Below are positions 22,302-32,949 of a DNA stretch of 64,000 bases, in pieces. Both the position numbers and the translations under genes were made by a program. This DNA comes from Prorocentrum cordatum (Eukaryota > Sar > Dinophyceae > Prorocentrales > Prorocentraceae), in the NCBI GenBank assembly GCA_963575745.1, contig CAUYUJ010011470.1, positions 2,501 through 66,500 of the forward strand, written 5' to 3'. Within the stretch, counting starts at the first letter, position 1, and every line of letters begins with the position of its first letter. The notes under the pieces are model-generated. The model was not told the DNA's origin and ran no database searches. It worked only from the letters and a program-made list of their open reading frames with translations.

Positions 22302-22341
22302 TCCGTAGCCATTTTGGATCAAGTCCGTAGCGTTGGCTCTG
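22302..22341 (+). other. Spliced-leader relic at the 5' end of element 1
   Basis: Bases 22302-22323 match the 22-nt dinoflagellate trans-spliced leader at every position but one (C to A at 22318); visible words are TCCGTAGCCATTTTGG and TCAAG. Immediately after, 22324-22341 reads TCCGTAGCGTTGGCTCTGG-like sequence, resembling a second, shortened leader. A leader in genomic DNA directly before a coding region is the mark of reverse transcription of a mature trans-spliced mRNA; tandem leaders are expected when a retroposed copy is transcribed and trans-spliced again. Confidence 0.85.
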
Positions 22342-23649
22342 GACTTGACTTTTTGGCAGGAGGGAACCCACGGCCCTCACCGCTTCCGCACCTCCCCAGC
22401 GCCTGCCCAGGCTGGAGGTGCCGCGTTCTTCCCAACGACTTGCACGCTCGGGACCGTACCTCCCGATCTCGCTCTGTTTCCAGCTACAGCAGACCCATGG
22501 TGGATGGCGGGCGCCTGCCGAAGATCGGTTATCGCAGAGCCTGGGCCGCGCCTTGGCTGCGCCGCTGGTGTGTTCACCCGCGGACAGGAGAGAAGTGGTG
22601 GAACAGAGGAGACCTCAGCGCTTGCTCAAGCTGCCAATGCAATAAAGGTGCTACGTTCGGAGGCCCCAAGCCTCTACAGTCGGCGCCGAGTTTCAGGGCC
22701 CAGCCATGGAACGTGACAAGCAGCGGCAGAAAGCAGCAGTCGCCAACTTCGCTGCCGAGAAGGACAAGCAGCTTAAGGCCAAGGACCTTGAGATTGCCAA
22801 GCTACGTGAGCAAGTGTCGGCGGCAAAGACTGGGCAGGCAGTGGACACGCCCCTCAACGACAAGACTGACCCCGACCAGAAGCGCCTCAATGAGATCAGC
22901 CAGGCGCTCCGAGCGTTGGGCAACCTCACCGAGCCTGCTGTTGTGGCGGTGCGCGAGTCACTTGAAGCTGAACGAACGGCGATTAAGTCCAAGACCGTCA
23001 GTAACAAGCCGCACTCCGCCCAGATGCACCACTTCACCACTCGCATCGATGAGCTGCTTAAGAGCAGGCTGCAGCAGGAGGAGACCTCGGCAGAATTGGA
23101 GATCCAGAAAGTGGAGCCCGAAGCCAAGATCGAAGGCGTCAAGAAGTCCATCCATACTCTGGCTGCGGACATCACTGACCTGGAGCACCAGCGGTTCGCG
23201 GTCTCGGCCCAGTTGCCGAGGCCTCTTCCAGAATCGTACTCGCTCAAGCTCATGGTGTCTGCCATGGGCCTGCCCGCCGACAAGCTCGGCCAGCTCTTCG
23301 AATCTGCAGGGGCAGATGCCACCCCCCCTGGACCAGACCAAGTCCACCTTTGAGGCCCTTCGACAGCCACAAGCCAGAGCAGATGCCGCCAAAGCCTCTG
23401 CCCAGCAACAGGCGGCCGAACCAGGACCGACAGGCCAGCAGCCAGGGGGGTCCCATGGACCCGACGGAGCAACAAGCCAAGACGAAGCTGTGCGCGTTCC
23501 TGTGCCAATGGATACTGATGACATCGGCAGCTCGCGTCAATTCTTTCAGGCACGCACTGATGAAGACCGACGATGACGAGGTGCGCGAGATGTGCAAGCG
23601 AGATGTTGAAGCTGCTGAAGCATTGGCTAAGCGGCGCAAGACACAATAA
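22333..23649 (+). pseudogene. ORF1-like protein of element 1 (frameshifted)
   Basis: Coding-like sequence continues across four frame segments: 22333-22716, 22706-23353, about 23335-23576 and 23570-23649. The second begins Met-Glu-Arg-Asp-Lys-Gln-Arg-Gln and is rich in Lys, Glu, Leu and Gln with heptad spacing, a likely coiled coil such as many non-LTR ORF1 proteins use to trimerise. The third is Gln, Pro and Gly rich. The last ends Ala-Lys-Arg-Arg-Lys-Thr-Gln. No RNA-recognition motif is visible. The location, between the spliced leader and the endonuclease ORF, supports the ORF1 role; the frame changes mean decay, or less likely programmed shifts. Confidence 0.6.
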
Positions 23650-23980
23650 GGGCTGGGTCAACCGACCTCAGCTCTATCTCATCCACATGTTGAGCTCGAT
23701 GCAGCTTTGAGAGGAAGAAGAAAAAAAACTTATGCCAAGGACGCAGTGCACACGGAGTTTGTGGCGAACGATGTGTGCCATTACGAGGTCTATCACAGCC
23801 TCGCTCCAGCCGTGGTCATAAGGTCAGCGTCATCTGGATTGTTGGCTTCATAGTTATGACTCTGATTTGCGCGCTGGCTCTTCCTGCACGGGAAGCTCAT
23901 GTCGTTTGCAGCGAACAACGTGGGCTTCAACTTCGGGCGTAAGAACGGGCGTTAGAACGCACGCTACAGTTCGGCGTTAG

Positions 23981-24214
23981 ATCGCAAAGTCCTGCTGGCC
24001 AGCGTTGGCAATCGCAGGCTCAGTCGCCACGTGCTGGACTAAATCCCATGCCCAGGTGCTCCTCGAGCCTGGGCAGGGTTCATTCGTCGCCAGTCAGATC
24101 GCACAGTCCTGCTGGCCATCTTTGGCAAGCGCAGGCTCAGTCGCCACGTGCTGGATCAAATCCCACGCCCAGGTGCTCCTCGAGCCTGGGCTGGGTTCAT
24201 ACGTCGCCACTTGC
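23981..24214 (+). repeat. 117-bp tandem duplication in the element 1 spacer
   Basis: Two copies starting ATCGCAAAGTCCTGCTGGCC and ATCGCACAGTCCTGCTGGCC, 117 bp apart, sharing CAGTCGCCACGTGCTGGA and CAGGTGCTCCTCGAGCCTGG. Lies between ORF1 and ORF2. Confidence 0.85.
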
Positions 24215-24444
24215 TGGACAGGCAAGGCACAACATGCGGTCGATTGGCAGTAACTACGTCTACTTCGAGTACCTTTGCATCAGCTGGCTCGCAACGCATG
24301 CTGGAACTATGGCCACGCAATACCACAGGACTGGGAGGTCTAATATCAGATGCAGGCCACATGCCATCCCCAGTGCCAGCGCTGACCCTGCTTTGGGGAG
24401 CTGTGGGACGTTGACGGACGAAAAGGGGCCCTGGGGCCGATGTC

Positions 24445-26550
24445 TTGGTGAGGGACGTTGGTCAGCTGGGCCCTGAGACCCACAGAGCTCTCAGACCTCC
24501 GAGGGGCCCTAGACAGAAGAGCCACTCAAGCTCAACCTTGGACAACTACGACGTGCCAGGCCAGAGGACTGTCAGGGGCCCCAGCTGCAGGCATTTGCGG
24601 CTCATCATGGTGGCGGTCTGCGCCATGGAGGTTAAACCAGCGGCGGGTGCTGCACTGCAGAGCCCGCCAACTTCAGAGAGGGCCTCGGTTGCTATGTCTA
24701 TCCCTGACTCGATATGCACCAGGACCGTGAGCTCGATCGTGACGGCCAACGTTTCATCGCATGGGCCGCTAATTGATATGCTGAAGCTGACGTGGGCGCA
24801 GTCGTGTGTGATATGCGTACAAGAGCACCATGCCGACCACGAGCGCCTCGCCGACGTCCAACATCAGGCAGTTCGAGCAGGTTTTGCAAGCCTTTCGGCC
24901 CCAGCCCCTCCGTCCGCCAAAGGGGGAACGCATGGAGGCATGACCATCCTGGCACCGTCCAGGGTCCGTGTGACTCTTGCACCAGGGAGGTCCTCAGCCG
25001 AGTTGGTTCCTGGAAGTGTCCTTGCGGCCCACGTCCACTGGGGTATCAAGCAGGGCATCACCATGCTATCAATCTACCTTCACGACGGCCAGGGCCTCTC
25101 GGACGCCAACGTGGAGATTCTTCGGCCGGTCGCCACCTATATCTGTGAGCTTGAGGCCCGAGAGCAGCCTTGGCTGCTAGCGGGAGACTGGAACATGCAG
25201 GTGGACGACCTTCGGCAGTGGTTCAATTCCATAGGGGGCATCGTCATCCACCCCAACTGCCCCACCTGCCTGCAGTCGAAGCCTGGAACCATGTACGATT
25301 ACATCTGTATGCATCCGCGGGTTGCTTGTCGGGCAGGAAAAGCTTTTGCGCATGAAGACTCGGACTTGTTTCCACATTTGCCCGTCAGAGTTCCGCTCCA
25401 GGATGCAGAACATGAGATGTGGGTACGAGCGCCTGATCAACCTGCGTCCGTCGACACGATACCAAAGCCAGGATGTGCGAGGTTCCCGCCCGTCGTCGAG
25501 TGGGAAATGGCCAGGGAGCTCATCGCTACAGCCGAAGATGCCACCACCCTCGCCGACGCCGGGGATGCGGTCTTGACGCAGATCGAAGAGGAGCTACTGG
25601 ACAGGCATGATATAATGGGCCATGACCGAGCACGTTACCTTGGAAGGGCGGGCCCAACAACCTGGTCTTGGAAGAAAGTGGCTCCACCTGAACACAAGCC
25701 ATCTCAGAGGCTCCAGGCCTACAAGATGATTGGACGTTGGTTTCGGCACATGAGAGGTATGAAGCTGCGGATGATCTTGGCTGTGGAGCGGCTCCAGACT
25801 GATGTTGATGTACCTGGTAAGAATCCACGCTATATGCTGCCGACTAACCACACGACCGATAGTTACTCAAGCTGGGCACGCTCCTTATCTACCTTTGGAG
25901 CCTATGACGTTGGGCTCAGCATGACTGCCGACACGGCAGCTAATGACAAGGAGCTCAAGCTATTTGTGAAGTTGGCATGGGACCTCCAGGGTTTCTTCCA
26001 TAGGGCCTCTAAGGCTAAATGGATTATGCAGCACCTCGACGAGGATGAACGTGCTCGAGTCCGTGACCTCTCCCACCAGTTCTGCTGTGACGATGTTCTT
26101 GAGAATGCACAGTTCGCCAGCGACAAAATGGAGAGAGTGGCGCAGGCCACCGGCGCATTCAAAACGGCAGAATGGACGGAGTGGGCTAAGGCATCCTTCA
26201 ACAATGGAGCGAGACAAGCGCACCGATTCTCGAAGCTCCGAGACCTGCAGGGGGTCCTGGAGCACACCCAGCAGCCACAACCCTTTGAAATGGCCGATGC
26301 TTGCATGGATACTTGGGCTGAGATTTGGGCCACCCACGCTTCCAGACGCCTGAAGTTGCCACCTGATTTCGCGACATGGCACCAGCTCCCAGAAGTCAGT
26401 GTAGCAGACCTACGCCTAGTCTTGCGCAAGTTCAAGCTTCATTCAGCACTTAGACAGGTCAACGTCCACCCCAAGGCGATGAATGTTGTATCAGACTACG
26501 CACTTCATACACTTCTCCTTCTCTTGCAGGCGCGCGAGCGACCATGTTGA
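24445..26550 (+). pseudogene. ORF2 endonuclease domain and linker of element 1
   Basis: An open frame of 701 codons; a likely natural start is Met at 24607. It shows an endonuclease/exonuclease/phosphatase fold: Thr-Ala-Asn-Val-Ser near 24748, Val-Ile-Cys-Val-Gln-Glu-His-His near 24810 (catalytic Glu), Gly-Gly-Met-Thr-Ile-Leu near 24935, Leu-Leu-Ala-Gly-Asp-Trp-Asn-Met near 25175 (catalytic Asp and Asn), Tyr-Asp-Tyr-Ile-Cys near 25295 and Ser-Asp-Leu-Phe-Pro-His near 25360 (terminal His). This domain nicks target DNA for target-primed reverse transcription. The later part is a linker leading into the reverse transcriptase. The frame stops at 26550; reading resumes in another frame at about 26544 with further stops, so the protein is broken here. 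Confidence 0.85.
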
Positions 26551-26826
26551 TGGCCAGATAAAAGATTACAGACACGCCATGTCAGATTGCCCAGAGCATC
26601 GGGAGGGCACCGACTGGCGGCTTTTTAATCAACACGCTTGTGCGTACATGGGCCCGACTCCGCAGGACCTGTGCCGAGAAGCTGGGAGCGTGCTGATCCG
26701 AAGTCTGACTTCTGGGGCGCGAGGCCTGCTGCAGCATCATCGGATTCAGCGTTTTCTCACAGCCTGCAAGCCGAAGTTGCACGACACAAAGGGCACACGT
26801 CAGTAACGGTGCGGATCGACATGTAC

Positions 26827-26988
26827 ACCCTGCGAAATGCTTAAGAAATCATGGGCTAAGAATTTCATATTCTCAGAATTTGAATAAAAACCCAGAATTT
26901 CTATTTAAATCTTGGGATTTACATTGAAACGTTAAGAATAATCGAGACTCTGGCCGAAAACTTAGGTTTTCTTAAACATCGCCTTAGG
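26827..26988. mobile_element. 162-bp inverted-repeat element inserted in the reverse transcriptase of element 1
   Basis: AT-rich block in a GC-rich ORF. It is flanked by TGTAC on both sides (26822-26826 and 26989-26993), a target duplication of 4-5 bp. Left end ACCCTGCGAAATGCTTAAG; reverse complement of the right end CCTAAGGCGATGTTTAAG, then AAA in both. The two sides of the host frame become continuous when the insert plus one TGTAC (167 bp) is removed. No coding capacity. Confidence 0.8.
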
Positions 26989-27893
26989 TGTACAAATGTT
27001 CCGAGATGATTAAACTGCAGAAGCTAGTCGACTTTGCTTACGTGCTGGGCTACCCACTACGACTCCTTTGGCTAATATTAGCCAACTACCAGTGCCCACG
27101 AGTTGTACGCGCGTGGGGGTCGCTTTCTTATGAATATGCGCCGTTTCAAGGCATTCTAGCTGGATGTACTCTCGCGACCACGATGGTACACCTGTTACTG
27201 CATCAGCTTCTTCTTCTTCGGATGAGGGACCTCTTTGACTCAGTCGCGCCGCGCATGCTCATGGACGACACAGGCTTTCAATGGACAGGAGAAGACCCCA
27301 GACAATCTAAGGTCTTGTTCGCGGCCGTCAAGCACTTTACAGAAGGTTCTTTTGAGCTGGGATTGGTCATTCAAGCGGCTACGAGTGGACGTGGTGCGAC
27401 AAATGCGGCTGCCAAGGAAGTAATCACACCTTTCGTCAAGCGTCTCAGGATGAAGATGTATCCTCACATGCGTAACCTTGGGCATGATCTGTCTGGGCCC
27501 AAGGCCAAGCAAGTGATTGAAAAGAAAAGACTTGCTGGACTGATGGTTAGAAAGCCCAAGCTTCGCGCCCTTGTGAGAGGAGCGAACCACAAAGTCCGAA
27601 CCTTGTGGAGAACAGGACTGCTACCAGCTGCCGCACATGGAGCAGGAGTGAGTGGCATCACCGACGCTACCCTCAACTCACTCAGATCCATTGCGGCTGT
27701 ACTCGCGGGAGCGCGCCAACACGTGTCTATCACAGCTTGGCTTCCCACACAGGCGGACGAATTCTATGACCCGATATATGGCGCGACCATCTTGCTAGTT
27801 GTCAGGTTTGCCAGCACGATATGGGACAACAGATTCCCAGTTGCCGACCTCCAGAGAGCTTGTTTAGTTATGAAGCGTGCTTTTGAAAAATAA
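26988..27893 (+). pseudogene. Reverse transcriptase palm and thumb of element 1
   Basis: The frame contains Gly-Ile-Leu-Ala-Gly-Cys-Thr-Leu-Ala-Thr near 27150, the equivalent of RT motif B, and Arg-Met-Leu-Met-Asp-Asp-Thr-Gly-Phe near 27250, the motif C catalytic Asp-Asp pair with Met in place of the usual aromatic x. Motif A (Val-Arg-Ile-Asp-Met-Tyr) is just upstream at 26809 and is separated by the 162-bp insert. Upstream, around 26590-26650, Thr-Gly-Gly-Phe and Trp-Ala-Arg-Leu-Arg remnants of RT motif 1/2 survive in another frame with stop codons. The frame ends at 27893 and coding resemblance continues in a third frame. Synthesises cDNA in an intact element; here inactive. Confidence 0.85.
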
Positions 27894-27925
27894 ACTCACA
27901 TGGGCCAAGCAAGTGCCACGGGCCC

Positions 27926-29092
27926 ATGAGTGCGACTTTGCTTTCGTTATCTAGAATTGGCTGGGCTATGATATCCGCACACCAAGTTGTCGATGATAAA
28001 GGATCCATGAGTTCTTTCCTGCACACGCCGCCCATGGAGGTCAAGCGATTGCTGCAAGAGTCCATTGGCCGATGGCAGATGAAACGGATATTGGCGCACA
28101 TTCCTGAAGCATTTGGTCCTGAAGAAGTGTGGCGGCGTGGCCTTCGTCTTGCAAGATTACGCATCAAGGACGACGTCAGGAGAGGCTGCGATCGTTTACT
28201 ATTGGGTTCAGGATGCTGGCCGCCCTCGAGGAAATGTGCAGCAGGATATCGAGTGACGCCCGCCTGTGATTTCTGCACTAACCCCAACGCTACACTAGGA
28301 CACCAGCTGTACCAGTGCCAAGTTTTAACTCAGCCCCCAGAGGATCTTGATGTAGAGCCCCTTCCCGAGTACATTATAGAGCACAGAGAGGCTTTAAGGG
28401 ACTCGGGGTACTCTGGATTACAGGCCGACTGGGACACTCTGGAGCTTGCGTATGGGCCCCCTTTCTATTCCCTCAGTGTTCCAGAGATCCCCGAGGCTCC
28501 CACGGTTCATTGGGGTGCAACGACGGGGCCCTGGGGCAGGCGCATCTATACCGACGGTTCAGGGCTTGCGAACTCAAGCCCGGAACTTAGACGGTGTGGA
28601 TGGGCTGCCGTCGAGGTTGACCAGTGGGGCGTGCCCCACAGGGCTCTCTACGGGCCTTTGCCTGGGCGCCAGACGGTGCCCCGCGCTGAGAGGTATGCGG
28701 CGCTTCGTGCGATTGAAGTTGCACCCCAAGGGGCCGAAGTGGTCACAGATCACCTCCAGCTCGTTCGCGAAGGGTGCTCGTGGGATCCTGATCTGACGGC
28801 TGCCCGAAATGTGCATGCAGATATATGGCGCAAGATATTCGAGCTTCAAGGCGATGGCCTTCAGAGGCCAAGTTTCCGATGGGTCCCAGCGCACCGAGGG
28901 CCAGATGATATACTATCGTGCACGGGTTCAGACATCCAAGACTACCTTGGAAATGTATGGGTCGATGTTTTCGCCAGGCTAGGTTCGGGCATGCACCAAG
29001 TTCCAGATGTTTATGTCAAGGCCGAGAGGGCCCAGGTAAAAAAGCATCAGCTCACCTGGGATTTTTTAAGCACGTGCCATCCAGATAATTAG
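27926..29092 (+). pseudogene. RNase H domain of element 1
   Basis: 388-codon frame. The first half has a zinc-like Cys-Asp-Phe-Cys ... Leu-Gly-His-Gln-Leu-Tyr-Gln-Cys motif near 28268-28320. The second half has RNase H1 signatures in order: Ile-Tyr-Thr-Asp-Gly-Ser-Gly (28548), Glu-Arg-Tyr-Ala-Ala-Leu-Arg (28689), Val-Val-Thr-Asp-His (28740), Arg-Trp-Val-Pro-Ala-His-Arg-Gly (28881) and Val-Asp-Val-Phe-Ala-Arg (28963). These supply the acidic residues that remove RNA from RNA:DNA hybrids. Unlike the reverse transcriptase the domain is free of stops, although it lies in a different frame from it. Confidence 0.87.
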
Positions 29093-29162
29093 CACTGCGG
29101 GAGACCAGGTCGAAGCCCCTCAACCTCCCCCCAGGCAGGCCCCAAGTATGGCGCCGAAGTGA

Positions 29163-29519
29163 TTGATTTCGCAGCATGAACTTTGTTATGTAGAGGCTCG
29201 TGCCGAATGGAGATGTAGGCGCTGCAACATGGCAGCGACCACCGACCAGACACTCAAAGGTCTGAGAACGGGGGGAAGTCGTGAATGCAAGCCAACCGCC
29301 ATTCAACAATGGCAGGCCAATATGTTTTTTAAGAAGATAGCGGAGCAAGGCCTGGTTGTGGGCTCTGACTCGACGGCTGCCGCTGGTCCCGCCTTGGAGC
29401 TTGCTAACACGATCCTGGGGCCTCTGCCTGGAGCCTCCTCCTTTGGGGCCCTCCCCTTCCTCTTCCTGGTCCAGGGGCCCCTCTGGATCGGCCGAAGACG
29501 GCCTCGAAGTTTTTAGCGA
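29163..29519 (+). pseudogene. C-terminal Cys-motif tail of element 1 ORF2
   Basis: Reads His-Glu-Leu-Cys-Tyr-Val-Glu-Ala-Arg-Ala-Glu-Trp-Arg-Cys-Arg-Arg-Cys with another Cys about 30 residues later. Element 2 has a comparable Cys-rich tail after its RNase H domain (52030-52150), so a terminal nucleic-acid-binding motif is likely for both. It is in a third frame relative to the RNase H ORF. The part beyond about 29340 may no longer be element sequence. Confidence 0.5.
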
Positions 29520-29533
29520 CCTGCAGCACCGAC

Positions 29534-29740
29534 CTGTACGCCACGGTAGAATCATCATCTGCCTGAATTGTGCTTGTTTGTTGGTGTTCCCTGATGGCTG
29601 TTGTCAGGGACTTCGTCGGATGCGCCGCGGTGTTTCGCAAGTGCAGGCGACACGCAATGGTCACCTCAGGAAGCTTGCTCGTGCGGAGAGTGGCAGACAC
29701 CATGGCACGGGTGTCCAGCTCGAGCTCATACCCGAGTCTC
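29534..29740 (-). CDS. Candidate internal exon, unknown protein
   Basis: A 207-bp minus-strand segment. The acceptor is GCGCGGTCAG/GAGACT (29742-29741) and the donor GTACAG/GTCGGT (29533-29532); a second donor, CTGCAG/GTCGCT, is 13 bp further. Encodes Arg-Leu-Gly-Tyr-Glu-Leu-Glu-Leu-Asp-Thr-Arg-Ala-Met, then Leu-Pro-Glu-Val-Thr-Ile-Ala-Cys-Arg-Leu and Ser-Thr-Ile-Gln-Ala-Asp-Asp-Asp-Ser. It enters and leaves in phase 2, a symmetrical exon. It directly abuts the 3' end of the plus-strand retrotransposon, so element 1 may lie in an intron of this gene. Family not recognised. Confidence 0.45.
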
Positions 29741-30119
29741 CTGACCGCGCAAGTGCCACTGCCCAGTGCTCCTCTGTTTCTGCTGCTGCGGCAGCCTCGA
29801 GCATCGTTGTGGGTTGTGGCGCTGGGGAGGGAGACTCGGGCTCGTCTGACTAATTTTCTTGGGGCCGCGAAATCCTGTCGTGGCCCCTCTTCATCCACCC
29901 AGGCATATTTGCCTTCAGTCGGCCTGTGCCGTAATGTAGCTGCCGTGCTCATTTGGTGCCTGGTTTGCAGGCGCTGACTGCCATGGGCACGGCTTGGCGC
30001 CCATTCGGTCGCCGTATTCTAGCAGGAGGGTTGGCATCTCTGCCCACCCTCCCGCGATCCCCATCCACGGCCGCAGCTATCGATCCGACTGCTGCTGCGC
30101 CACTCGCTCGCTCGCTCGC

Positions 30120-30975
<856 letters not shown>

Positions 30976-31134
30976 TCCTTCTCCTCATCCTCCTCCTGTT
31001 CCTCCCCCTCGTCCTCCACCTCTTCCTTTTCCTCCTCTGTTTCATGTTTCTCCTTCTCCTCTTTCTGAACAGGGTGCTCCGCAAGCGGGCCTCCGAACCC
31101 CACACCCACGTAATTCGTCCAAGTGGCCGCTGGA

Positions 31135-31300
31135 AGCATTGCCCGCAGAGGCTGCCAGGTACTGGCGCGGCGCAACGCGCCCGCGCGCCGCACAACGCCT
31201 GCGCCGCACGGCCGCACAACGAAGCCCGCCGCGCGCCGCAGAACGGCCCGCCGTCCAGCCCTTGTGCCGCACGGCCGCACGGACTCTGCCGCGCGAAAGG
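31135..31300. repeat. Degenerate GCCGCACAAC-type array
   Basis: Repeated GCCGCAC, GCGCGCCGCA and CACGGCCGCAC words at about 20-30 bp spacing. Not clearly coding. Confidence 0.55.
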
Positions 31301-31446
31301 CCCCATCCGCCTCCCTCAGCCCTGTGGCCTGGTCACCAGCTAGATTCACACGCCGCCGCTAGGGCGGCACCGGCCGCCCCCACGGCGGGGGGGTCCCCCT
31401 CTATCCCCGAGTCGGCGACGGGCGTATGCTATCCAAGCAGGGGGGG

Positions 31447-31520
31447 GGTCCTCCTCCCTCCTCCTCCTCCTCCTCCTCCTCCTCCTCCTCCTCCTCCTCC
31501 TCCTCCTCCTCCTCCTTTTC
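31447..31520. repeat. (CTC)n microsatellite
   Basis: About 70 bp of pure CTC. From 31530 to 31880 the sequence is unique and no gene is supported. Confidence 0.97.
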
Positions 31521-31884
31521 CAGTGGCTCTCTCTTGACTCTCACCAATCCATGGTCGAAGGGGCTGCACACGAGGGGCCCCCAAACACCATCGCCCACCT
31601 CCCCTCCACACCAGTAGAACGGAGCCCGAAGGCCAGGGCCGCCTTACTGGTGCAGGGAGGAAGCCCAGGTGCCTGGCCGCCCCAATCCGCCCAAAGGCGG
31701 AGGAAAGACCCTCCCCACGACCTCGGACCGAGGGGGGAGGACAAAACAAATCAAATCAAACCGACTATCACACGAGCCTGCTCCACCACTCCGCCTCATG
31801 AGGCGTGAGTCCGAGTGGCCATGGGCTCGTGATCTTGCTTCCCCGCGCCGCCGGGGGAAGCGTCGCCTCTGCTGTGCAAATACC

Positions 31885-32660
31885 TCCTCCTCCTCCTCCT
31901 TTTCCTCCTGCTCCTCATCCTCCTATCGTTGTTATTAGCAGTAGCATCAGGAGTATCAGTAGCAATAGTAGCAGCGGCATTCGTTTTTTCTTACTCCGTA
32001 GTATTAACAATAGTCATAATAGTACTACTCATAAAGGTAGTAATATCAATATTCCTACTGGTATGGCCATCATGATTGGTATTATGACTAGTATTAAAAC
32101 CATTAGTATTCATATTAGTACTGGCATTACTTGCAGTAAGAGCATTACCACTAACAGATATCAAAATAATACGAATCGTATCATTGGTAGCCGTGTTATT
32201 CTTATTAATAGTACGATTAGTAGTATTATTACCCAGAGTATTAGTATTACAAATATTAGTATGTTTTCCGTGTTAAAATGGATAACACTAGTGCTACGTG
32301 TTCTTATGTGGATTACGCAATGTTAATAGTATGCTTAGTAGTACCCGTACGACTATTCGTATGAGTATGGCTGTTGGTGGTAAAAGTATGATTGGTACGA
32401 GTAGCACCCTAATTCTTTACTGCATGGCATTATTTGTGTTATTAGTGAGCATACAAATACTACTTGTACCATTAGTAGTATGATTCCCCCTAGACTTGTT
32501 ATGACGATTATGAATATGATTACTGATGGTATGTGCTACGATTACTGATATCATGAATGGTCCTGCTAATATGCACTATTACTAAATATTGCACGTGGTA
32601 AATATTTAAATCTTGCTACTACTACCATGAATCCTCCTCCTCCTCGTCCTCCTCTTTATC
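31885..32660. repeat. Decayed ATT/AGT trinucleotide tract
   Basis: AT-rich sequence in a weak 3-bp register (AGTATT, ACTAGTATT, GGTATT words) between two short CTC tracts. It resembles 21200-22170 but is more diverged. Confidence 0.75.
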
Positions 32661-32949
32661 CTCATCATCCTCCTCTGAAATGCAATAGAGATCGTCGCCT
32701 TGCTTCCCCTCGAAATCGTGTCTGCTGCCGATGCGTGTCTGTTCCGACGCTGTCTTGGTTCAGAGCTCTTGAGTGTACGGGTTCAGACCAGAAAATGTGT
32801 TGCGACGGCGGCGGCCGTCACTTGATGGTAGCGAGCTGGCCAGTTCGCCCTCGGCCAGCTCCCGCCTCCGCAGCTCAGCGCGCGGAGGTGACCGCGTTCA
32901 CGCCCTTGGCAAAGGCGGTGGCTATCCAGCGAGGAGCTGGAGGGCATCC

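Larger units (their letters stand above)
22302..29520 (+). mobile_element. Non-LTR retrotransposon, element 1, decayed
   Basis: About 7.2 kb on plus. Order: spliced-leader relic, ORF1-like coding with frame changes (22333-23649), a spacer with a 117-bp tandem duplication (23981-24214), then ORF2 with an endonuclease domain (24607-25440), reverse transcriptase (about 26520-27890), RNase H (28530-28990) and a terminal Cys motif (29163-29330). Several stops and frame changes and one insertion at 26827-26988 show that it is inactive. The 3' end is not sharply defined; no poly(A) is seen. Confidence 0.85.
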
